Assembly: GCA_963682175.1 (NCBI GenBank)
Contig: OY821771.1
Coordinates: forward strand, 25,068,201 to 25,132,200
Length of the DNA stretch: 64,000 nt
Reading direction: 5' to 3'
Source: Triglochin maritima
Lineage: Eukaryota; Streptophyta; Magnoliopsida; Alismatales; Juncaginaceae
Shown: positions 54,360 through 64,000 of the stretch, in pieces
Layout: each line of letters opens with the position of its first letter
Numbering within the stretch: the stretch's first letter is position 1
Translations under genes and position numbers: made by a program
The notes under the pieces: model-generated
Told to the model about the DNA's origin: nothing
Database searches by the model: none
What the model saw: the letters and a program-made list of their open reading frames with translations, nothing else

Positions 54360-57300
54360 GTGTTCCCCCGTCTTCTCCACTACGCACATTCTTTGTTAAC
54401 AAAAGTTTTGGTTTGTCTGTGTGCACCTTTGTGCATGCTTTCGTGGGCACGAGACGAGAGTGGCCGTTTCAAGAGGCGTGTTGTCAACCCTGCTTTGGTA
54501 GTCAATTTCTCGACGCCTTCCTCCTCTCGTGTCGCACTCAGTCCGGGTTCAATGGCTGCTCATTTCCGTGAGGAGGAGATGTTGCTGGACCACCTGTTCC
54601 ACTGGTGCTTCCTGTTATGGCTCCTATACCTCTACGTGATCGATGCTACCCCGAGCCGTACTTCTCTACCCTCATGCATCGTATTGCCCGAGGCAAATGG
54701 GAACCATTTTGAGGTTAAGCCTTAGTTTATTTCCATGCTCCCTCACTTTACTGGGAAAGGTGACCCCTATATCTTTCTCAGGGAATTTGAGGAGGTCTGC
54801 GCTATGTACAAGCTGCAACAACTTAGCACAGACTCCATCAATCTTAGGCTTGTCGCCTTTGCGCTGAAGGATGATGTCAAGACGTGGTTGTACAGCAACC
54901 AGGCGAATGCCTTTAGGACTTGGGATGAGTTTCAATCTGCCTTCCTCAAGAAGTACTTCCCAAATCATTGGACTCAAAAGTTGAGGAACGAAATCAATTC
55001 GTTCTATCAACTTGAGACCAAAAAATTTCATGCATATCTAGAGAGGTTCAAGGAGCTACTATCCTCATGCCCTCACCATGGCATGGAGTTGTGGCATCTT
55101 TGTCAGATTGTTTACGAGGGTCTTCACATCACGTCCCGAACGCTCCTTGAGTCCATGTGTCAAGGAGAGTTCTTAGGAAAGGATGAAAGAGAGGCATGAG
55201 CTTTCCTAGAAGACCTTGTTGAGAAAACAATGCAAAGGGAGAGTGTGAGGGAACCACCTGCATCATCTAGCATAGGAGCGAGGATCGCGAATGCAAACTC
55301 GACTAGATCGGGTGCCGCATTTGTTGTCGATACCACTACGGGCACCGAGGCCCGCATGGCGGCCTTAATGTGCCGTATGTATTAGATTGAGCTCCAAAAC
55401 CAACAAGGTGCACCTCACATGTCCACATCTGGTCGAATTCCCTGTCATTCATGTGGTAGGATAGGTCATGTAGAGATCGAGTGTGCGTCCATTCCTCCTG
55501 AGATGGAACATGTAAACGCCATCTATGACAGAGCTAGGAATGACTTATACTAATCATCTTATAATCCTGGATGGAGGAACCACCCCAATTTTTCATGGAA
55601 CCAAAATAATGCCTCGGGTGGTCCTTCAAACTCCTCTCGACCACCTAACCAATCATACCAACCTCCCATGCATGCACAATCTTATCAGCCACCCCAATCT
55701 CCAATCACCAATCAATCGGGTTTCCCAAATTCCAATAGTATGGAAACCCGATTCACTTCGCTTGAGACCTTGACTCGTGGACTTGAAAACTCAATGAAAT
55801 TTTTTATGTCAACCACAAGTCAAGTTCTCACTTCAAATCAGCAGACCATCAAATATCTAGAGCTTCAGATGGGCCAATTGGCTCAGTCTGTACATGGAAG
55901 AGAGAGAGGGTCTTTGCCTAGCCAGCCTGAGACAACGCCTTACATGTACCAGTAACAACACATGCAAAATGAGAATGTGGTACCTTGGGGGCGGCAAGTG
56001 AACCATGTGGAGGAACTGTTCACCATGTTAATTCCATTGTAACCTTAAGGAATGGAAAACAGGTTGACAATCACATTTCCTTGCCACACCCACCACCATC
56101 TATGTAGCCCCTCAGTGGGAATGGCGGTGAAGAAGAGGATGAGGGTGAGGGTAATACACCAATACCTCATTCTCAGGCACCGCAGAAAACCTACCTGCCA
56201 AAAGCTCCCTATCTAAGTAGGTTAACCAAAAAGCAGAGTGACACAATGGATAAGATATTAGAGGTGTTTAAGCAAGTGAAGGTTAACATCCCCTTGTTGG
56301 ATTTCATCCAACAAATACCTCAACATGCCAAAGTGTTGAAGAATCTCTGCACAATCAAGAGGAAGACCAATGTTCCTAAGAAAGCATTCTTGGCTGCAAA
56401 TGTAAGCTCACTTTTGTCCAATCCCACCTACACAAAATACAATGACCCTGGGTGTCCTACTATTCAGTGTACGATAGGGGACACTAGCATGAGTAATGTA
56501 TTGCTTGATTTAGGATCAGCGGTCAACCTCCTCCCATTTTCTGTTTATCACTAGTTGAATTTGGGAGAATTGAAACCAACTAAGATCACCCTCCAATTGC
56601 CGGATAAATCCATTCGTATTCCTAAAGGGATTATCGAGGACGTGCTTATCAAAGTTGGAGATTTTATATTTCCAGTCGATTTTGTTGTCCTCAATACCAA
56701 TCCTGTTGCGAACACCCACTCTCAAATACCTATGATTTTGGGTAGACCATTTCTGGCAACTTTCAACGCCTTAATTATTGTAGAAATGGCCTCATGAAGC
56801 TCTCATTCGGTAACATGAGTGCCGAGTTTCATGTGTTCAACTCTGGTAGGCAACAGGAGCCCATGGATCAACCTTTAAATCTCAATCTCATCCGCCAATT
56901 AGAGAAAGCACCACAAAATCAACAAACACCCCTAACACCAGTGCAACCCATTGAGAATGTTTGTGGGCCCAACGAAAACTCATTGCCTGTGTTTTCAATG
57001 CAACAGAGTGAGCTGGCATCAAACATGAATGTCCAAAAGGAGTGTTCGTTGCATGATTCAGTTGAGATTACTAGTGAGAGTGAGACACCTCATCATATGC
57101 CTATACCAGAAGGTGTCTCTATCTCATGTCCCTTGGCCATTGAGCCATTTGAGCTCCATCTTGACTCCAACAAGGACCCACCTACGACCGAGCTTATGCT
57201 TGATGATATAAATGATGGGTGGAGGTCCTTGTTGGATGACATGGGGAGAAGCCCCATTCATAGTGATGCAGGTATGTTGCATCCATTGAATGACCTTGAG

Positions 57301-57543
57301 GAACTCATTCTGATGCACCCACCTATTGGTTGGAGGGTTTTGTTCGATGAGCAACTAAACCCTAGTGAGGCAACACAACTTCATTCATTCATGTTGCCTA
57401 CACCAAATCAATATCATGAGAGGTTCGAGCCTTTCAACTTTGACCTTTCACCCCTCTTGACACCTTAGAGTACCAGGGAAGTTTGCCCATCTCGGCAAGT
57501 ATCTGGTCCTCATAAATTGATGTTCTCATTTGATGTTCCTTGA
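54360..57543 (+). pseudogene. A3 gag-protease with RT stub, broken
   Basis: Same protein as A2: N-terminus near MAAHFREEE (54551), capsid 54735-55199, knuckle CHSCGRIGHVEIEC (about 55443-55484; first part CHSC in RIPCHSC), coil, protease 56246-56797 with LLDLGSAVNLLPF, then spacer and GWRVLFDEQLNPSEAT stub in ORF 56794-57468. Breaks: a shift near 54600, TAG near 54723, TGA near 55197, stops near 55381, 55552 and 55953, a shift near 56020, a TAG near 56553, a shift near 56778 and a TAG at 57466-57468. It shows that protease, spacer and RT stub were once one frame. Confidence 0.88.
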
Positions 57544-59086
57544 CCAAATGATTATGATAATATCTTGGTTGATGTATATATCTTGTACAAAAAAAGAAAA
57601 AAAAGACTCCATGAGCGAGCATTGATTGTTGTGGGCCCCAACCCTTGTGTACTTGGACCCCATTTCTTTTACGTATTTGTCTCCCTTCTTCAGTATCTCA
57701 CAGGTTTGGAGGGAATTCGTGTTTGTGTCCATCACTATAACCATGAACGTCGTGTTGCACTTCATGTTGGTGAGATCTTCCCTTTTTCATGCATAAATCC
57801 ATGTAGTATCATGCTCACATTCATTGAGGACAATGCATGAAGTAGGTGTGGGGGGTGTTTTACGTGTGTACATAATTGAGTCTTTTCCTTTAATTTTTTT
57901 TTGTGCATTGATAGGGTCATGTTAGTGTGCTACATTTAACATTGATATATCTGCTTGCCATGATCCTTGGGTGACTTGTCTTCTTTTGCTTGCCTAGTGC
58001 TTTAAAATTTTCACATTTCTTTCAAAATCTTCATGTGTTTGTGAAAGATAATGTTTTTGTAGGTTCTGTGTGTGTTTAGCATGTGCAAAACCGTTGAGAG
58101 GCAAAGTAAAAAGAAAACTCCAAAAATGGTCTTGAACTTGATGCATTAGGATTTCTAGTTTACTGGCTTTAGGTCTTATCGAGTCATTAGGATACACCCC
58201 GGTTTTCCCTCGGGGGGCGTGTAATCATAGGGTTGCAGTACTCAAACATTTAAAGAAGTTCACCCTGAGCCTAGTGAGTCAATAATTCGTGTTTGTTAGT
58301 ATAAGGAAGTTTGTCATAGTCAAGGGCCCTTAAACTCTTTTTGTGAAACTGTAAGTGTAGGGGTTTTGGTTCCCATGTAGATAAGTGAATAAGTGGTGTT
58401 CTATCTTCTTGCACGACTTCTATCACTCGGGAAAGTAGGTCTGAGGGGACTTTGTCCCTGGTGCTCTCGAGTCATCTGACTTAGGATGCACCGATCGAAC
58501 TCCCGTTACACGGGTGGTAGGGATCGCCCTATGTGGAGATTTGGGGGAAGGTGTATGTGATAGTGTAAGTCTTCATAGCCAATGAAGCACGAAACCAGAC
58601 CCTGGGAGAATCAAACACCAACAAATAAAATGCTCCAAAGAAAAAAGAAAAAAAAGAGTCAAATAAGAACCTTAATGGACTTTCGCATTGTATCACATTC
58701 AGAAGTTAAGATTGTCCATGTCTGTCACTTAAGTCCTTAACTAACTTTCATGAATAATTCATTAGGCTAGGTGTGTGGACCGATTACATATATAGAGTCA
58801 ACCCGTAGTATTACCGCGTCCCATGATCGACAAAATAGGTCCAATGAGTCGTGTAGCTAGATTGATTAATGCATCTTTGTTCGGATTTTGTGGGTGTATC
58901 CGCTGAAAACCCTCAGGAAACAACACTCCTCCTCCTTGGAGACAAGGAGGTTTAATGGCTTGTTGCACGTGCTAAGTGCAACCGTGATTCCTACGGAAGT
59001 GAGTTAGGATTTCTTATTTTTAGTATACTTTTCTCTTTCTTTGTTTTGCTCGGGACTAGCAAAAGTTAGGTGTGGGGGTATTTCAT
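57544..59086 (+). other. 3' untranslated module of A3
   Basis: Purine tract TAGGTGTGGGGGGTGTTTT at about 57843-57861, hairpin GTTGCAC-N7-GTGCAAC at 58962-58982, final tract TTAGGTGTGGGGGTATTTC at about 59066-59084 adjoining the 3' LTR. An A-rich run lies near 57588-57605. No frame supported. Confidence 0.82.
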
Positions 59087-60958
59087 TGACATCATTTCAT
59101 GCTTATATTTGTATCTTATATCCATTATCTTTCACGTAAACAATGCTATGTGACGAGTTTTATGTGTTAATTTCAGAAATAAATAGGTTTGAAAAGATGA
59201 ACCAAAAAAGGACCCAAAAGCTGGAAAAAAGGACTGAATTGTGAGACCTGGGGACTAAGATGCATGGAGAAGGACCTGAACGTAAGATCAAAGGACCAAA
59301 GAGCAAAACAGAAAACGCCACACCATCATGGGTAGTGTTTTGGCAATTCTATTCGGGTTGGAGCTCTAACAAGTAAAGTAGATGCAGCAAAGACCAACAA
59401 AGACATCCAGAAAAGCCGAGAATAAAATCCAACATGATCCGGACCATATAGACCGCTAATTGGATGTCCAAGACCGCTAATTGGCGGTCTGTTTTGACCT
59501 AAATCCGCTACGATTTTGGTCGGTCGCGTATTAGTGTGTATTGAGTCCATTTCTGGTATTTGTTTAGTCCCACATCATGGGATTGTCCCGGATTGCCTTT
59601 TTCTATGGCTATAAATAGAACTCTCACATTCCATTGTAATCACTTCACATTTTGAGTAGCTATTCTTCCTACTATAAGTGAGGCCTTGAAGCACACACTA
59701 AAGTAGGAGGATGCTACTTGAATTGTGAGTCATTTTAATAAAAGTTTCTTTATTATGTTGTTTGTTTCATGTTACTTGTTTTACTTTGTTTAATTTCATT
59801 TCATTAGTATTAGTAGCTTAGTTAATATGCTTTACATGCTTAGTTTAATAATTAGTCTAATGTGTAGTGAGTAGTTCCATCCCCTTTGGGGGTGGAGTAG
59901 ATGTTCATACATGCATTAGAGAATGGAATTAATGCTTTATTTACAATGTGTTGATAAAACAAGAATATATGCTTGCTTGTTTAGATAGAACTTATAACTT
60001 GATGAGTTTTGCCAAAATGATTAAACACCTCTCATGCTTGTTAAGGTTCTGAAATAACCAGCTTGTATATGTAAATGATAATCAACTAGGATAGTGAATT
60101 GATTGATAGGTTTTGCCATAACATTTAGACACTTCCTATGGGTCGGGTTAATCTAATCCCTTTTACGCTAATCCCTAACTAATCAAACAATAAACGCAGC
60201 GGAAACTATTTAAAGACTAGTAGGGAAAAGGACATGCAAACCACAAATCGACTCGGCGTTTTTATAGAGGTTCAGCACCCCACCCGGGTCCTAGTCCTCT
60301 CTTGCAAGCTCCGCTCGACTCTGCGAGCTCCGCCTACGACTTCACTATCCACTCCCCGTTCCGGGCCGGGAGACAACGCCTTACAACTGTCAAACTCGCG
60401 AAAACCCTCGCCGAGCTTGGAATCCTCTTCTCACAATCCGAGAAGGATCACTTCGGTCTCTCTCCGAACTCTATACTCTTCTGACAAATTTTGTAACTGA
60501 GTGGGATTCACTCTCTAATTGAGCACACTTTGAGTAGGATGAGTAATTGATCAAGTGTGTATAGTTTAGGCTTATGGAGTGTAGAAATGGGAGCTTTGAG
60601 GATTGAGGAGACACTTTCTATGCATGATAACACTACCTTTACTTGTGCTTAAAGAATGTGTTCAACACCCACCTCTTTGCATGTGTGCACTCACTCCACC
60701 CCTTAGGGGTTTTCTATTTCTGAATTCCAGCACTTATTTAGTTCTTAGTTTAGTTTGGTAGTTCATCATTTGTTGTTTTCTTTCGCATTTCGTACTTCGT
60801 AGTGTAGTGTAGCGTAGAGTAAGATAATCAAACTCTCTTCCCTATTTTTGCCACTTGATTTCGTGCAAACGAGAGACTGCTCACCTCCCTGTGGCGACCC
60901 GTATTTGCCACGTCTTCACCGACGCCGTGCACTTGCGGTTTAATTAAAACGTTAAACA
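59087..60958 (+). repeat. 3' LTR of A3 with SIRE-like insert
   Basis: A-type LTR 59087-60140, SIRE-like segment 60141-60609, A-type LTR 60610-60958 ending GTTAAACA. The A-type sequence AGACACTTCCTATG just before the insert recurs, slightly changed, just after it (near 60609-60622). Tandem palindromes at 59451-59468 and 59472-59489; the promoter is at 59567-59618. Confidence 0.87.
59567..59618 (+). promoter_or_regulatory. snRNA-like USE plus TATA in A3 3' LTR
   Basis: GTCCCACATCA (one mismatch), 32-bp spacer, TATAAATAG at 59610-59618. Confidence 0.65.
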
Positions 60959-62159
60959 ACCACACATAATAAATTGATGCATTGAAGAAGATATAAAAAC
61001 TTGGAGCAAATTAGACAAAAAGGACCGCCAATTGGGGGCCCATTTCGGTCCAATTTCGACCCGACTTTGCGTGATTGTTAATTATGTTTATGTTATAAAT
61101 TTGTAGTAGTTTTATTAGTCCCGCAATGGGGGATTGTCCCCGGTTATATTTTTCATGCATATAAATAGAACTCTTCTTTCTCCTTTGTATTCACCCATTG
61201 CTTGGTGACATTCTCTCTACTTGGAGTAAAGCCTTGGATTAAAACAAAAGTTGAGAAGAATGCTACTTGTAATGTGATTCATGTAAATAAAATAATTCTT
61301 CTAGTTTTATCTTCATGTTATCTCTTTTAATGTTTGCAAGTTTAGTTTGAATTTATTTTCTTAATCGTACTATAATTAGAATGTCTTCCTTCTTTATATG
61401 ATTGTTAGATTAATGAGTAGAGAGTAGTCCAACCCCATTTGGGGGTGGAGAAGAAGGTGATGTGATTATGTGATGTATTAGGTGTCTGTGTTAATCTTAA
61501 TCCTTTGAGCCTTACATAATTTCCATAACCATCTAATAGAACTCAACTCTTATCTTTGATGTGCTAATGCTCTTGGGTGTTGCTTAGCACATGCTTAGAT
61601 TCATGTGCCTATTTTAGGGGGAATGATGAGGTGAGGATAAGGATGGAATGGAAGAAGGAAACATGACATGTTGTAGCATGTGCTCTTGTTGGCCTTACCA
61701 TAATTAATGTCTTGTATGTTTTAATGATTCTGTAAATCTTATTTCACATGGAGACATAGTGGGGTTTGGTCTTTATGCATGAGTTAATTTAGCTTCATTC
61801 TAATTATTGTCTTGTCTGTTTTAATGATAATGTTTTATCTTATTTCATGTGGAGGCAAAGTTGGATTTGATTTTATGGTTTTCATATACTACATGTTGTG
61901 ACGAGCATAAATGAACACACACATATACACATAATTTCGTATTGGCATTCCTTCTCTACCCCCTATGAGATTTAGTTTTATTGTTTTTTTATTGATTTCC
62001 TTATGCATTGTAGTGTATTTCCAACATCATTACTTCTCCCATCTTTTCCACTTGCCTTCGAAAGAACTAGAGTCGACACACCCTCCCTTTGGATTAACCC
62101 GTATTTGCCACGTCTTTACCGATGGTCGGGCACTTGTGGTATTTAAAACGAACACATCA
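60959..62159 (+). repeat. 3' LTR of B, second piece
   Basis: Resumes after the ACCAC duplication. First half like the B 5' LTR; from about 61450 it follows the C/E type (the 101-bp spaced duplication near 61710 and 61813). USE-like GTCCCGCAATG (61118-61128, three mismatches) and TATAAATAG (61160-61168) are 31 bp apart. The end is taken at ACACATCA (62159), from weak evidence. Confidence 0.75.
61118..61168 (+). promoter_or_regulatory. Decayed USE and TATA in B 3' LTR
   Basis: Three mismatches in the USE but the TATA box and spacing are kept. Confidence 0.45.
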
Positions 62160-63751
62160 CAATATCACTCAAGGTCTTATTCCCGCAAGTAACAACATTC
62201 ATACATACAAAGAAATGCGAGCATCGACACCCATATAGGTTGACAAGCACACCCATCACACAAGAAATCACAAACATAATATCGACAACCCCAAAAGTTA
62301 ACTCACACATGCACCCAATTCCAGACTTCTCGTCCCCTTCTGACTTCCTCCTAGACATCTCAGAGGGTGGGGACGTGAATGAGGTGGCACAACATGGTTT
62401 GGATCGCTACACAACTCAGCCAGATACCTGCATGGCCATCAAAACCTTAGGCTAGACATGCAAGCCCTGATCTTCCTCTACACGACCCACCACAGTCCTA
62501 TCAAGCTTTTCCCCTCCCCTAACTTCCTTTCCATGTACCTGGCGTCCAGCCACGACTAGCATCCAGCCGCACCAGCTGATAATCCAGGAGCTACACTCCA
62601 TCACATGCAAGGAACCCTAGAGAGGAGATCGAGTGCACCCTGAGCTCACCGGAGATCAGGCACCCCCTGGCTGCCCACAACAAGCCACCAGTATGCACTA
62701 ACCCTAGTCTGCGCGTGGTGAAGCTTGGGTGCTGCTGAAAGCGATTACACCACCAGCCGACTTGGTGGTGCCCGACCCTCAAGCCAACACCCCTACTCAG
62801 TAAATTCATCAAGGGCATAAGGCATACCTGAAGTTGCTGGAGAAGTTGCTGGAGATTGCCGAAAATAGCCTCAGGTCAGTCTCTTCCTAGCTGTACCAAC
62901 TAGCCGTGCCTCTTCTTACACCATGCTGGAGTTGTGCTTCGCCATTCTTTCTGTCTCTCACTCCTCCGTACTTCTCCTTGAATCCCTTCTTTCTCTCCCT
63001 CACTTTTTTCTCACTTTCCTGTGACCTGAGGAAGCGGCGGTTTCAGCATGTGGAGACGAAGGACGACGTCGCGAGGTGCTTGGGCGTGAGCGATCTCCGA
63101 CATGCTCCATCTCGGTAGAAGGTATGCCAGTTCGTAGATGCATGTTTGTTTTTCTCACACTAGTGGTGTTAGGTGTTGGCTAGTCGACGGAGGTCAGAGA
63201 TCTCGCCGGCGTGGTGTGTGCAACTAGTTAGACCTAACTCGGCTAGGAGTTTGCCTTCCAATGATCGACCGGTGCCTTCGGGCGGTCGACCTGATGTAGT
63301 GTAAATGCCTGACTTAAACCAACACCGATCAAATGATGCCTTGTAGTGGTCAACTGGTTGTGCTTGTGCCGGTGAGTCGGGAATGTCTGTTATTTTTCGG
63401 TCGACCGGGACCCCTACGTCGGTCGACCGTTTCTTTCTGGACATGTCTGAACATGGCGTGGACCATCTAAATGGTCAACAACTCTTGACTTTGTTCGACC
63501 GGTACCTTAAGTTTATTTCATAATTGTTCGATCGATCGATTGTTAATTCGACCGATTGATAACTAGAACTTCTGGGTTACCCGTGGTAGGTTTCGGTCCA
63601 CCGGGCCCCTTAGTCGGTCGACCATTTGCCCTGTATGATTTTGACTTAGTCCAGAATTAGACCTTGTAGCATTCGACAAATTTTCATTGATTGTTTGAGC
63701 GTTAGGGCTAAATTATGAGCCCAAAGTTTGACCAAATCCTGGCGTATGTTC
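62160..63751. other. Unassigned region with palindrome cluster 7
   Basis: About 1.6 kb more GC-rich than its surroundings. I recognise no domain in any frame and no LTR boundary. A C/T-rich stretch lies at 62940-63020. From about 63265 to 63620 it carries the GGTCGACC motif (near 63265, 63283, 63399, 63420, 63614) with half sites, as in the LTRs. It is probably part of another retrotransposon LTR or 3' region flanking B, but this is a guess; a host sequence is not excluded. Confidence 0.4.
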
Positions 63752-64000
63752 TGAAGGGAATGTATTCTGAAAGTTTTACTTTTAAATGTCAATTATTATG
63801 AATTGAATGACGAATCATTTTGTTCCTTGTTTATGTTATTCGTCTTTTAGAAGTGTTAAGGAAGAGGCTCTTGGTCCTTAACCGTAGAGCTCTAAAAGAT
63901 ATTGGTTTACATAAAACAAAATACATTCGCAATCATGGTAATTAACATGGGACATCAATTACCGAGTTAAGATTGTCGTGTTGGTCATAGATCACTCTAG
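63752..64000 (+). repeat. Start of an H-type copia LTR, cut by window end
   Basis: TGAAGGGAATGTATTC at 63752 equals the element-direction start of the copia H LTR (complement of 10424 downward), and the next 250 bp follow it closely (GGTCCTTAACCGTAGAGCTC and onward). Plus orientation. No purine tract precedes it, so it is likely a 5' or solo LTR. Confidence 0.85.

Larger units (their letters stand above)
51702..60958 (+). mobile_element. Athila-like element A3 with chimeric LTRs
   Basis: 9257 bp with the perfect target duplication ACCAC. Left: first 1035 bp of an A-type LTR, then a SIRE-like LTR segment, then the A leader from its late part; the rest of the 5' LTR, the primer site and most of the leader are missing. 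Then broken gag-protease, 3' module, purine tract and a 3' LTR (59087-60958) that contains a 470-bp SIRE-like segment at the same base. The LTR starts TGACATC here, four bases shorter than in A1 and A2. Confidence 0.88.
31396..62159 (+). mobile_element. Athila-like element B with nested insertions
   Basis: 5' LTR 31396-32775, leader, gag, protease, RT, (RNase H lost), integrase, 3' untranslated module and 3' LTR 51410-51701 plus 60959-62159. Inside it lie solo SIRE-like LTR 34910-36369, D remnant 39035-41246, C 42721-50031 and A3 51702-60958. Removing the insertions with proven duplications restores continuous B sequence. The outer flanks AAATA (31391-31395) and CAATA (62160-62164) agree in four of five bases, so this being one element is likely but not proved. 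Confidence 0.75.

Noticed and set aside
62591..63118. Possible small host genes (frames at 62591-62818 minus, 62906-63118 plus)
   Set aside because: No recognisable domain, no splice structure or conserved partner; composition alone explains the frames.

Overview
The window is repeat-rich nuclear DNA from a flowering plant. I can support no host gene, tRNA, rRNA or CRISPR array. Nearly every base can be placed in LTR retrotransposons of plant type: Ty3/gypsy Athila-like and Tekay-like chromovirus, and Ty1/copia SIRE/Maximus-like and Tork/TAR-like. They use plant tRNA-Asp or initiator tRNA-Met primer sites and are nested into one another. The species cannot be told from the sequence; a plant with a large genome is likely. 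Layout, left to right. (1) 1-3311: 5' half of a minus-strand Tekay-like element (gag, protease, start of RT, then primer site and an incomplete LTR that may run to 3311). (2) 3312-8491: Athila-like element A1 (+), LTR, leader and a broken gag-protease, cut off at its 3' end. (3) 8492-16607 and 25159-25913: a minus-strand Ty1/copia element H with complete but decayed gag-pol; its 5' LTR is split by (4) 16608-25158, a complete Athila-like element A2 (-) with target duplication CAAAC and a long, nearly intact gag-protease but no RT. (5) 25914-28778: 5' part of a SIRE-like copia element (-). (6) 28779-31316: a B-like LTR fragment (-) split by solo LTR E (target duplication GAACT). (7) 31396-62159: one Athila-like element B (+), the only one with RT and integrase, stretched to about 31 kb by insertions: a solo SIRE-like LTR inside its gag zinc knuckle (GTAGG), a truncated element D (-) in the RNase H region, a complete young element C (-, GTATT) in its 3' untranslated region, and element A3 (+, ACCAC) in its 3' LTR. 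(8) 62160-63751: unassigned. (9) 63752-64000: start of another H-type LTR. The Athila-like elements form one community. A, C, D, E and B share LTR ends, polypurine tract, 3' untranslated module and LTR promoter, and a primer site of the same type wherever it survives. B has the enzymes (now dead). A encodes only gag-protease plus a stub of RT, and C encodes a 516-residue open frame that lacks capsid, protease and RT. This looks like an autonomous lineage with two kinds of non-autonomous followers. The most striking observations are: (a) all eleven LTRs of this community that show the promoter region have a sequence matching or resembling the plant U-snRNA upstream element (RTCCCACATCG) placed 31-32 bp before a TATAAATA box, the spacing known for Pol II snRNA genes; (b) clusters of a palindrome built on GGTCGACC lie in LTRs of unrelated gypsy and copia families; (c) a second palindrome, GACCGCCAATTGGCGGTC, occurs both in the U3 and in the leader of Athila-like elements, with some paired changes in its arms; (d) both LTRs of A3 carry the same captured piece of a SIRE-like LTR. 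All statements are from reading by eye; no alignment or search was run.
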